Position numbers and translations under genes: made by a program. 19,172 nucleotides of DNA from JBBIKU01 sp037445245 (GTDB lineage: Bacteria; Chloroflexota; Anaerolineae; Anaerolineales; Anaerolineaceae), in contig JBBIKU010000028.1 in the NCBI GenBank assembly GCA_037445245.1, positions 1 to 19,172 of the forward strand, in the 5' to 3' direction. Of this stretch, positions 6,525-14,219 are shown in pieces. Below the pieces are notes generated by a model that saw only the letters and a list, made by a program, of their open reading frames with translations, ran no database searches and was not told where the DNA came from. The first letter of the stretch is position 1, and each line of letters opens with the position of its first letter.

Positions 6525-9003
6525 TTGGCTGGAATGGAACGTTTTACCCAACGGGCGCGGCGTGTGCTTAGCCTGGCACATCAGGAAGCCGAGCGCCTGC
6601 GCCAAAATGCTATCGGCACTGAACACCTGCTTCTGGGGTTGATCCTGGAGGAAGGTGGTGTGGCGGGGCGGGTATTGCGTGATTTAGGACTTGAGCCGGA
6701 CCGCATGCAGGAGATGGTTGAACGCCTGGGCGGTTACGGTCAATCGCGCGGTGGAAAAATCGATCTCTCTTCCGGCGTGCAGCAGGTACTCGAACTGGCT
6801 ATCGAAGAAGCCCGTCGAATGGGGCATCATTACATTGGAACAGAACACCTCTTGCTGGGGTTGATCCGTTCCACCGACGGCAGCGCGATGGAGGTACTGC
6901 GCAAGCTGGGCGTTACCCCCGAACAGATCCGTCGCCAGACACGGCGGGTACTGCAGGAAAGCAGCGCTGCAGCCAGCAGCTCTGATCGACCGGCTCAGCC
7001 GCGCCCCGAAAAAGAGAAGGACAGCCCCAAAACCCCGCTGGTCGACCAGCTTGCGGTCGACCTGACTTCGCGCGCCGAAGAAAACAAGCTCGACCCGGTG
7101 ATCGGCAGACAAATGGAGATCGAGCGCGTCATTCAGATTCTGGCGCGGCGCAACAAGAACAACCCTGCCCTGATCGGGGAACCCGGCGTCGGCAAAACCG
7201 CCATTGTGGAGGGGCTTGCCCAGCGCATCATCGAGGGCGACGTACCCGCTCTGCTGCTGGGCAAACGCGTCCTGCAACTGGATGTGGGCTCGCTGGTCGC
7301 CGGGACGATGTATCGCGGTCAGTTCGAGGAGCGCCTTAAGCGGGTGATCGACGAACTTAAATCCTCGGGCGCCATTCTCTTCATCGATGAGGTACACATG
7401 TTGGTCGGTGCCGGAGCAGCCGGGTCTTCGGTGGACGCCGCCAACATTCTCAAGCCAGCCCTCTCGCGCGGCGAATTGCAGGTAATCGGTGCCACCACCA
7501 TGGACGAATACCGCANNNNNNNNNNNNNNNNNNNNNNNNNNNNNNNNNNNNNNNNNNNNNNNNNNNGAAACGATCGAAATCCTGCGCGGCATCCGTTCGG
7601 CGTATGAAGAGCATCACCGCCTCAACATCTCGGACGAAGCGCTCGAATCGGCGGCGCGGCTCTCGGCGCGCTACGTCACCGAACGATTTCTTCCCGACAA
7701 GGCGATCGATCTGGTCGACGAGGCGTCTTCGCGGGTGCGCATGTACAAAAGCCCTGCCGCACGCACCACGCGCGAAGTGATCAAGGAATTGCGCCAAGTG
7801 CGCCACAATCACAGTCTGGCGGTCGAAGATGGACGATACGACGACGCCCAGACCCTTCTGGATCGTGAGCAGGACCTGACCAGCCAACTCGAAGGCTTGC
7901 GCACCAATTGGGACCGCACCAACAGCCCGCAGGTTACCTCGGACGATATTGCCGAGGTGGTCTCAATGTGGACCGGCGTCCCGGTGATGCAGATGGCGCA
8001 GGAAGAATCGGTGCGACTGTTGAATATGGAAAGCGAGCTCAGACAGCACATCATCGGTCAGGATGAAGCAGTGGTGACGATCTCGAAGGCAGTGCGTCGG
8101 GCGCGTTCGGGGTTGAAAGACCCCCGCCGCCCGATCGGATCATTTGTCTTCCTCGGTCCTACCGGGGTGGGCAAGACCGAACTGACCAAGGCGCTGGCGC
8201 GTTTCCTCTTCGGCAGCGAAGATGCGCTCATTCAATTGGACATGTCCGAATTCATGGAACGACACTCGGTCAGCCGCTTGGTCGGCGCCCCGCCCGGATA
8301 CGTGGGTTATGAGGAAGCCGGTCAGCTTACCGAAGCCATTCGCCGCCGTCCTTACTCGATCGTGGTCTTCGACGAGGTCGAAAAAGCGCACCCCGAAGCG
8401 CAGAACATGCTGCTACAGATCATGGAAGAAGGGCATCTCAGCGATGCCCGCGGGCACAAAGTCGATTTCCGCAACACCATCATCGTGATGACCTCCAACA
8501 TCGGCGCAGATGTCATCAAGCGTCAGAGTACGCTCGGCTTTCAACTCCAGCGCGACGAGAACATCGAAGAGCAAATGGCTTACGAAGAGATGCGCAAGAA
8601 ATTACTCGAATCGCTCAAACGCGTCTTCCGCCCCGAATTTATCAACCGGCTCGACGGTGTGATCGTCTTCCGCGCCCTCAACCAGGGGGATATCCGCCAG
8701 ATCGTCAAGCTGGAACTGGACAAAGTCTCTGCCCGTTTGGCGGAATACAACATCACCCTGCGCACCAGCGATGCCGCCCTCGACCAGTTGGCGAAAGAAG
8801 GCTACGACCCCGATATGGGTGCCCGCCCACTGCGGCGGATCATCCAGCAGAAGATCGAGGATCGTCTCTCGGATGCGCTGCTCGCCAAGGAATTCGAAGA
8901 GGGCAACGCCATTTTGATCGATGTTACCGAAGAGAACGAATTCACCTTGCGTCAGGAGGAAAACAACCCAACCCTGCCCGAAGAAATGGGCGTAGGCGCC
9001 TGA
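6525..9003 (+). CDS. clpC: ATP-dependent Clp protease ATP-binding subunit ClpC, interrupted by an assembly gap
   Basis: This is a two-ring AAA+ unfoldase that feeds proteins to ClpP. Two Clp-N repeats (both with IGTEHLLLGL) come first, then AAA module 1 with Walker A GEPGVGKT (residues 218-225) and Walker B LFIDE (Asp288). After the gap come a short UVR-like middle region (near 7820-7900), Walker A GPTGVGKT (8155-8178), Walker B VVFDE (8371-8376), a LGF loop for ClpP docking (8533-8541) and sensor 2 GARPLRR. The start is best set at the TTG at 6525, with GGGAG 7 nt upstream; ATG 6534 is the alternative. The Ns (7516-7566) hide the first arginine-finger region. The frame differs on the two sides, so the gap length is wrong, and the true protein should be near 830 residues. 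Confidence 0.95.
7516..7566. other. Assembly gap (51 N) inside clpC
   Basis: The left reading frame (codon starts at 6525+3n) and the right one (codons from 7567) differ by one position, so 51 N cannot be the true length. By comparison with other ClpC proteins, about 71 nt are expected between GACGAATACCGCA and GAAACGATC, covering the K-Y-I-E-K-D-A-A-L-E-R-R-F region. This is a scaffolding artefact, not evidence of a pseudogene. Confidence 0.9.
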
Positions 9004-9010
9004 GCCAAGT

Positions 9011-9064
9011 GAGACCAAGCGACCACTGACGAATGTTAATCCAACCGTCTGTGGTCTCTTTTTT
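9011..9064 (+). terminator. Intrinsic terminator after clpC
   Basis: GAGACC (9011-9016) pairs with GGTCTC (9053-9058), followed directly by six T (9059-9064). An alternative inner pairing, CCACTGACG with CGTCTGTGG, has one mismatch. It begins 8 nt after the clpC stop and ends 18 nt before the radA ATG, so it should end or reduce transcription into radA. Confidence 0.75.
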
Positions 9065-9081
9065 AACCAGGGCAAGCTGCC

Positions 9082-10509
9082 ATGAGTAAACCTCAAACCC
9101 ATTACGTTTGCCAACAGTGTGGTAGAACCTCACCGCGGGCGCTGGGGCGTTGCCCTGGCTGCGGAAGCTGGGACAGCATGGTGGAAGAGCTGCGCACCGC
9201 GCCGGCAGGCAAGGTGGCACGCGAAGGGCGTGGCTTGGGCGGCAGCACCCGTCCGCAGCGGCTTTCCGAAATCGGCGGCGATGCCGAGGAGCGCTATCCA
9301 CTGCCGATAACCGAGATGGCGCGCGTGCTGGGCGGTGGGGTGGTGCCGGGTTCGATCGTGTTGGTCGGCGGCGACCCCGGTATCGGCAAATCAACGCTGA
9401 TGCTGCAAATGGCGGCGGCGATGTCTGCCAACGGGACGGTGTTGTACGTCTCCGGCGAGGAATCGGTGCGTCAGATCAAGATGCGCGCCCTGCGCTTGCT
9501 GCGCCAGGCAAACGGCGACAGCCCGGCGCAACTGCCCGAAAACCTTTACCTGGTAACCGAAACCAACCTGGCTACCATTTTGGAGCACACCGCCCAGGTT
9601 GCGCCGGTGATGCTGGTGATCGATTCCATCCAAACTGTCTACCTGCCGGAGATGGAGTCAGCCGCCGGGTCGCTCGCCCAGGTGCGCGAGTGCGCCTCGC
9701 GCCTGCGCGAGCTGGCGAAATCGAGCGGGATGGCGGTGTTCGTGATCGGGCACGTCACCAAAGAGGGGGTGATCGCTGGACCGCGCGTGCTGGAACACAT
9801 CGTCGATACGGTGTTATACCTGGAGGGTGATCGCTTTCAGTTCTTCCGTCTGCTGCGCTCGGTCAAGAATCGCTTCGGCGCCACCTCGGAGGTGGGGGTC
9901 TTCGAGATGGGCGAAGGTGGGTTGGCGGAGGTCGCCAACCCCTCCGAGGCTTTTCTGGCAGAACGGCTGGCAAACGCGCCGGGATCGGCGATTGCGGTAA
10001 CCATGGAGGGCACCCGCCCGCTGCTGGTGGAGGTGCAGGGCTTGACCAGCCCGACCAACTTCGGCAATCCGCGCCGCACCCCCAACGGCGTTGACATCAA
10101 CCGTTTGCTGCTGATCACCGCTGTGCTAAGCCGCCGAATGGGGCTGAAATTATTGGAGCAGGACGTGTTTGTCAACGTGGTAGGGGGGCTGCAAATAGGC
10201 GAACCCGCCGCAGACTTGGCGATTGCCGCCGCCATCGCCTCCTCCCTGCGCGACCAGCCGGTGCGCGCCGATGCGGTGCTGATCGGTGAGGTAGGGCTTT
10301 CAGGTGAACTGCGCTGGGTGGGGCAAATGTCGGCCCGACTGCACGAAGCGGCAAAGCTCGGCTTCAGGGCAGCCATCGTGCCGCGGCGCATCAAACCTGC
10401 CGAGGCGCCTCCCCCTGGGATCGAAATGCTCGAAGCCCGCTCGCTACGGCAGGCGTTGTCGCTGGCACTGGTGGGCGAACAGCAGCCCCCAATTGGGAAG
10501 GATAGGTAA
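9082..10509 (+). CDS. radA: DNA repair protein RadA
   Basis: This 475-residue RecA-like ATPase helps branch migration and recombination repair as a DnaB-like helicase. The four-cysteine zinc finger is at Cys10, Cys13, Cys24 and Cys27. The Walker A is GGDPGIGKS (96-104) and the Walker B is LVIDS (178-182). The RadA-specific KNRFG motif is at 262-266, and a Lon-protease-like domain fills the C-terminal half (QDVFVNVVGGLQIGEPAADLAIA). Length and motifs are complete. The ATG at 9082 has only a weak AGGGC ribosome binding site. clpC followed by radA is also the order in the Bacillus clpC operon, but here a terminator separates them and ctsR and mcsAB are absent. The next gene starts directly after the TAA. 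Confidence 0.96.
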   Translation: MSKPQTHYVCQQCGRTSPRALGRCPGCGSWDSMVEELRTAPAGKVAREGRGLGGSTRPQRLSEIGGDAEERYPLPITEMARVLGGGVVPGSIVLVGGDPGIGKSTLMLQMAAAMSANGTVLYVSGEESVRQIKMRALRLLRQANGDSPAQLPENLYLVTETNLATILEHTAQVAPVMLVIDSIQTVYLPEMESAAGSLAQVRECASRLRELAKSSGMAVFVIGHVTKEGVIAGPRVLEHIVDTVLYLEGDRFQFFRLLRSVKNRFGATSEVGVFEMGEGGLAEVANPSEAFLAERLANAPGSAIAVTMEGTRPLLVEVQGLTSPTNFGNPRRTPNGVDINRLLLITAVLSRRMGLKLLEQDVFVNVVGGLQIGEPAADLAIAAAIASSLRDQPVRADAVLIGEVGLSGELRWVGQMSARLHEAAKLGFRAAIVPRRIKPAEAPPPGIEMLEARSLRQALSLALVGEQQPPIGKDR

Positions 10510-11820
10510 GTGCTGCGCAAACGCATCCAACTCGGGCTGATTCACGTGGCGGTCGCCATGACACTGGTACCCATCAACAGCACCCTCAACCGGGTGATGA
10601 TCAAAGAAATGGCGATCTCCGCTACGCTGGTGGCGCTGCTGGCTTCGATGCCCTATATCTTTTCGCCAGCCCAGATGATGATCGGCACCTACTCCGACCG
10701 CCATCCCTGGCTGGGATGGCGACGCAGCCCGTTCATCCTGATCGGGCTGCTTTTGTGTGTGGCGGGGGTAATGCTGGCACCACAGGTCGTGTTCATGCTG
10801 CCGAACCATTGGTGGTTGGGTCTGGCGTTGAGCGCGCTGACTTTCGGCGCCTGGGGCATGGGTTATAACCTCGCCAGCGTGTCTTACCTCTCGCTGGCGT
10901 CGGAGCTTTCAGGGACAGAAGGTCGCTCGCGCACGGTGGCGGTAATGTGGTTCATGATGATCCTCGGCATCATTTTCACCGCCACCGGGCTTTCACGAAT
11001 GCTCAGGGTATATTCACCCCAGACGTTGCAGCGCGGCTTCGAAGTTGTCGGCTTGGCGGCGTTGGCGATCGGTTTGATCGGCATGGTGGGACTGGAACCA
11101 CGCCAAAAAAAAGGCGCAACAGAAGTCAAAGGCGAGGAACGCGCCTCGTGGGTGACACTGGCGCGCACGGTGCTGTCGATCCCGCAGGCGCGGCTTTTCT
11201 TTGTCTATATGATTCTGTTGCTTGGCGCCATCCTCGGGCAGGATATTTTGCTGGAACCCTACGGGGGCGAGGCGTTCGGCTTGCGGGTGTACGTCACCAC
11301 CCGCATCACCGCCATCTGGGGGGTGTGCGTCATGGTTTCGCTGGCGGCTGCCAGCTTCATCGAACGGCGCATCTCCAAGCACACGGTAGCGCAGATCAGC
11401 GCCTGGGTCGCCATGGCTGGTTTTGCCGGCATTGCCAGCAGCGGGATGATCCGAAACAGCGCCGTGTTCTACGCCGGGGTGCTGCTACTGGGGGTGGGCA
11501 CCGGTATGGCGACCGTTTCCAATCTGTCGCTGATGCTGGATATGATCACCAGCCGGGTGGGGCTATTCATGGGAGCGTGGGGCATGGCGAGCGCTCTCGC
11601 TCGATTGGTGGGGGCGATGGTGAGCGGCGTGATCCGCGATCTGGCAACCGCCCTGATGCACGACCGCGTGGGCGGCTATGTGATCGTTTTCGCTATTCAG
11701 GGCGGGATGCTGCTGGTTTCCTGGTTTATGTTGCGCAGAATCGATGTCGATCTTTTCCGCCGCCAGACCCGCCACCTCGACCTGGAGCAAAAAGCCGCTA
11801 TAATCAATGAAACCGGTTGA
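10510..11820 (+). CDS. BCD/PucC-family MFS transporter
   Basis: The 436-residue product has about 12 membrane segments and resembles the bacteriochlorophyll-delivery family (PucC, LhaA and relatives). The diagnostic parts are the first-helix region NSTLNRVMIKEM (23-34) and the loop GTYSDRHPWLGWRRSPFI (59-76), which carries the family's version of the MFS A-motif. In phototrophs, relatives assist light-harvesting complex assembly or pigment delivery; relatives also occur in bacteria with no known phototrophy, and their role there is unknown. The GTG start lies immediately after the radA stop (TAAGTG), with GAAGGA at 7 nt spacing inside the radA end, so the two genes are co-translated. No pigment or reaction-centre gene is visible in the window. 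Confidence 0.82.
   Translation: MLRKRIQLGLIHVAVAMTLVPINSTLNRVMIKEMAISATLVALLASMPYIFSPAQMMIGTYSDRHPWLGWRRSPFILIGLLLCVAGVMLAPQVVFMLPNHWWLGLALSALTFGAWGMGYNLASVSYLSLASELSGTEGRSRTVAVMWFMMILGIIFTATGLSRMLRVYSPQTLQRGFEVVGLAALAIGLIGMVGLEPRQKKGATEVKGEERASWVTLARTVLSIPQARLFFVYMILLLGAILGQDILLEPYGGEAFGLRVYVTTRITAIWGVCVMVSLAAASFIERRISKHTVAQISAWVAMAGFAGIASSGMIRNSAVFYAGVLLLGVGTGMATVSNLSLMLDMITSRVGLFMGAWGMASALARLVGAMVSGVIRDLATALMHDRVGGYVIVFAIQGGMLLVSWFMLRRIDVDLFRRQTRHLDLEQKAAIINETG
11777..11804 (+). promoter_or_regulatory. Candidate internal promoter before the DUF6391 gene
   Basis: TCGACC (11777-11782), a 16-nt spacer and a perfect TATAAT (11799-11804) lie inside the last codons of the PucC-like gene, about 60 nt before the ATG at 11866. 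They could give DUF6391 and holA expression independent of radA. Confidence 0.4.
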
Positions 11821-11837
11821 CCGCTGTGTGGCGGTCA
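11818..11837 (+). other. Hairpin between the PucC-like gene and the DUF6391 gene
   Basis: TGACCGC (starting on the stop codon) and GCGGTCA form a perfect 7-bp stem with a 6-nt loop. The following GTAGTTTTCC has only four T, so it is at best a weak terminator. It may instead be a processing or stability element in the leader of the next gene. Confidence 0.45.
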
Positions 11838-11865
11838 GTAGTTTTCCATTCAAAAGGCGAGCGAG

Positions 11866-12387
11866 ATGATTGACATGTTGAACACGCTTTTTAAGGCGGC
11901 AGCCGTGGTACGGGTGCGGCGAAATCATGCGCTGGAACACGCCACCCTGCACGTGCTGGGCAAAAGAAACCCTCGCCTGCATTTAATCGGAAACTCAGAT
12001 CTGCGCGGATTCTGGGTGCTGGGCTGTGTCGACACCCAGGAACTGCAACAGGCAGTGGATGAGGCTGTGGCACGTTTAAAAACCGGCGAACGAAATCTCG
12101 CCGTCCATCATAACTGCGGCACCAATTTTGCCGTTTCGGGCGTGCTGGCGAGCCTGGTGGCATGGCTGGGATTGCTGGGGACAGGTGACAGTCTGCGGCG
12201 CAAGCTGGAGCGCCTGCCTTTGCTCATGGCGCTGGTCACACTGACCCTCATCCTCGCCCAGCCGTTGGGACCCCTGATGCAGGCGCGGCTGACCACCCAG
12301 CCCGATCTGGGCAATCTCAAGGTGGTCACCATCACGCGCTACCTGCGCCACGGCGTTGCCATGCACCGGATCGAAACGCGCCAGTAA
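11866..12387 (+). CDS. DUF6391 family membrane protein
   Basis: The 173-residue product matches what I know of DUF6391, a family of unknown function seen in cyanobacteria and Chloroflexota. The N-terminal part holds the most conserved stretch, RRNHALEHATLHVL (residues 18-31), then SDLRGFWVLGCVDTQEL (44-60) and HHNCGTN (81-87). Two hydrophobic segments follow at about 87-107 and 116-138, so it is a small inner-membrane protein with the conserved part probably on one side. HALEH is an H-x2-E-H sequence like the inverted zinc-binding motif of M16 peptidases. Together with His29, His82 and Cys84 it might bind a metal, but that is speculation. The ATG at 11866 is preceded by AAGGCGAG. holA follows after 33 nt. 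Confidence 0.78.
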   Translation: MIDMLNTLFKAAAVVRVRRNHALEHATLHVLGKRNPRLHLIGNSDLRGFWVLGCVDTQELQQAVDEAVARLKTGERNLAVHHNCGTNFAVSGVLASLVAWLGLLGTGDSLRRKLERLPLLMALVTLTLILAQPLGPLMQARLTTQPDLGNLKVVTITRYLRHGVAMHRIETRQ

Positions 12388-12420
12388 TTCCAATCTGGCG
12401 ATCCTCCCGCGGAGCCGACT

Positions 12421-13467
12421 TTGGAAATTGCACCGAACCCCGCCAGCGAAAAACCGGTGGTGTACGTCCTTCACGGCGACGATACCTTCGCCATGGCGCG
12501 CTTTGTCGATGCGTTGTACGCCCGCATGGGCGATCCCGCCACGGCAGAACTGAACACCTCGCGGTTGGAGGGGCGCCGCTGTAGCGAGGAGGACCTGCGC
12601 CTGGCTGCCGGGACGCCGCCGTTTCTTTTAGATCGTCGCCTGGTGATATTAACCGCTGCGCTGGCGTATTACACATCACCCGATTCGGCAGCTCGCTTCG
12701 CTGAATTCGCAGACACCCTGCCTCCAACCACTGCCCTGGTTTTGATGATCGAAGACGCGCTCGAACGGCGGCAGTGGCGCGCCCTCCCCCAGACACACTG
12801 GCTACGTCAATGGGTTGCCGCAGCCGGGCGGCGCGCCCTCTTGAAAACCTTCAGTCTGCCACAGATCGGTGAAATGCCGCGTTGGATACAGGGGCGCGCC
12901 AAAGAACTGGGTGGCAGCTTTTCTGTCCCCGCCAGCCAGATGCTCGCCAGCCTGGTCTCCAACGACACTCGCCAGGCAAACCTCGAAATCGACAAACTGC
13001 TCAATTACGTCAATTACCAGCGCCCAGTGGAAGCGCAGGACGTCGAAGAGCTGTGCACCGCCGGCGGGCAGGCAACCGTCTTCGAGATGGTCGATGCGGC
13101 AGCGGCGGGTGACGCCGTCGCCGCGCTGCGCGCCCTACACCGCCTGCTCGAAGAACAGGATGCCAACGCTTTGTTTGGGATGCTGGTGCGCCAGTTTCGG
13201 TTGGTGCTGCTGGCGCGCGAGGTGCTCGATGAGGGCGGAAACGTCCCCCAGGTTGAAAATGCGCTGGGGGTGCATGCCTTTGTCGCCGAAAAGGTGACCC
13301 ACCAGGCGCGCCGCTTCTCGAGGGCGGCGCTCACAACGATCTATCGCCGGCTGCTCGAAATCGATCGGGAAGCCAAAAGCGGGGGGATGGAACTGGAATT
13401 GTCGCTGGATACCTTGATCGCCGAACTGGATCGCAGCCGGGCAACTTCTTTTGGAAACTGCCTTTAG
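12421..13467 (+). CDS. holA: DNA polymerase III subunit delta (HolA)
   Basis: The 348-residue product fits the delta subunit of the clamp loader, which opens the beta sliding clamp during replication. It begins with the typical P-V-V-Y-V-L-H-G-D-D (an ATPase-like strand and loop without a true Walker A). It continues with SRLEGRRCSEEDLRLAAGTPPFLLDRRLVIL and the interdomain helices GSFSVPASQMLASLVSNDTRQANLEIDKLLNYV, and ends with the helical collar domain (FEMVDAAAAGDAVAALRALHRLLEEQDANALFGMLVRQFRLVLLAR). The start is a TTG at 12421 with GGAG 6 nt upstream, overlapping no neighbour. Length is normal. It lies 33 nt after DUF6391 and could share its transcript. Confidence 0.92.
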   Translation: MEIAPNPASEKPVVYVLHGDDTFAMARFVDALYARMGDPATAELNTSRLEGRRCSEEDLRLAAGTPPFLLDRRLVILTAALAYYTSPDSAARFAEFADTLPPTTALVLMIEDALERRQWRALPQTHWLRQWVAAAGRRALLKTFSLPQIGEMPRWIQGRAKELGGSFSVPASQMLASLVSNDTRQANLEIDKLLNYVNYQRPVEAQDVEELCTAGGQATVFEMVDAAAAGDAVAALRALHRLLEEQDANALFGMLVRQFRLVLLAREVLDEGGNVPQVENALGVHAFVAEKVTHQARRFSRAALTTIYRRLLEIDREAKSGGMELELSLDTLIAELDRSRATSFGNCL

Positions 13468-13489
13468 CGACGCCCTGCCGCCAGTATGG

Positions 13490-13518
13490 TTGTCAGGCAT
13501 TGTCTGCTCATGTACAAT
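13490..13518 (+). promoter_or_regulatory. Promoter of the adenosine-specific kinase gene
   Basis: TTGTCA (13490-13495), a 17-nt spacer and TACAAT (13513-13518) form a near-consensus sigma-70 type promoter just after holA. The expected start is near 13525, giving a leader of about 85 nt before the ATG at 13610. Confidence 0.6.
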
Positions 13519-13609
13519 AACCAGGAGTGAAAGACACAGTGAGCACAGCCAATGCGCCTGGCAGGCATTGATCGACCGCCAGGCGGGAATTCCTGGATGG
13601 AGGCAGGCG

Positions 13610-14095
13610 ATGGAATTGAAAGCGATCGAGATTCAGAAACCGGAAAACATCAACTTTATCTTCGGGCAATCCCATTTCATCAAGACGGTGGAAGATATCC
13701 ACGAAGCGCTGGTCAGTGCGGTGCCCGGCATCAAATTCGGGTTGGCATTTTGCGAGGCTTCCGGCAAGTGCCTGGTGCGCTGTACCGGCAGCGACCCAAA
13801 CATGGTCGAGCTGGCGAAGCAGAACGCCCTTGCCATCGCCGCCGGGCATAGCTTTATCCTCTTCCTTGGCGAAGGGTATTACCCGATTAACATCTTAAAC
13901 GCCATCAAGAATGTTCCCGAAGTCTGCACGATCTACTGCGCCAGTGCCAACCCGACCACGGTAATCGTCGCCGAACACGGCAGCGGACGGGCGGTACTGG
14001 GCGTGGTGGATGGTGAAAAACCCCGCGGAGTCGAGGGCGACGAGGACATACGCTGGCGCCACAATCTGTTACGGGCAATCGGGTACAAGCTCTGA
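13610..14095 (+). CDS. Adenosine-specific kinase (PF04008 family)
   Basis: The 161-residue product begins MELKAIEIQKPENINFIFGQSHFIKTVEDI and continues with SAVPGIKFGLAFCEASGKCLVRCTGSD and GEGYYPINILNAIKNVPEVC, all typical of the small PF04008 family. Its archaeal member PAE2307 was structurally characterised and proposed to bind adenosine. The family's physiological role is poorly established. The ATG at 13610 has an excellent GGAGG ribosome binding site at 6 nt spacing. The frame is open back to 13451, but the extra 53 residues overlap holA and the promoter and are not family-like. Length is normal and the gene appears to be transcribed alone from its own promoter. Confidence 0.9.
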   Translation: MELKAIEIQKPENINFIFGQSHFIKTVEDIHEALVSAVPGIKFGLAFCEASGKCLVRCTGSDPNMVELAKQNALAIAAGHSFILFLGEGYYPINILNAIKNVPEVCTIYCASANPTTVIVAEHGSGRAVLGVVDGEKPRGVEGDEDIRWRHNLLRAIGYKL

Positions 14096-14159
14096 ATCCG
14101 GTTTCCGTCGACATCTGGCACGCCTATTGCACGCTTGATCGTCAGTCGCGCGCGGCAAA

Positions 14160-14192
14160 CCGCTCTTAATGGAGTGCGGCGCAGGTTTTTTT
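14160..14192 (+). terminator. Weak hairpin with seven-T tract after the kinase gene
   Basis: CCGCTC (14160-14165) can pair with GAGTGCGG (14172-14179), leaving a short bulge. A run of seven T follows at 14186-14192 after six intervening nt. It may end the kinase transcript, but the stem is short and interrupted. Confidence 0.3.
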
Positions 14193-14219
14193 GTTGCGGG
14201 TGCGAAAAAGGAGTGTGAA

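Noticed and set aside
8602..9114. Minus-strand 170-codon frame over the end of clpC
   Set aside because: It is a shadow of the conserved ClpC C-terminus and passes through the terminator; no motifs or ribosome binding site.
10947..11810. Plus-strand 287-codon frame inside the PucC-like gene
   Set aside because: Its composition (rich in His, Arg and Gly) is typical of an out-of-frame reading; the overlapping frame gives a clean 12-helix transporter.
13451..13609. N-terminal extension of the adenosine-specific kinase
   Set aside because: It overlaps the end of holA and a good promoter, and the family homology and a strong ribosome binding site point to the ATG at 13610.
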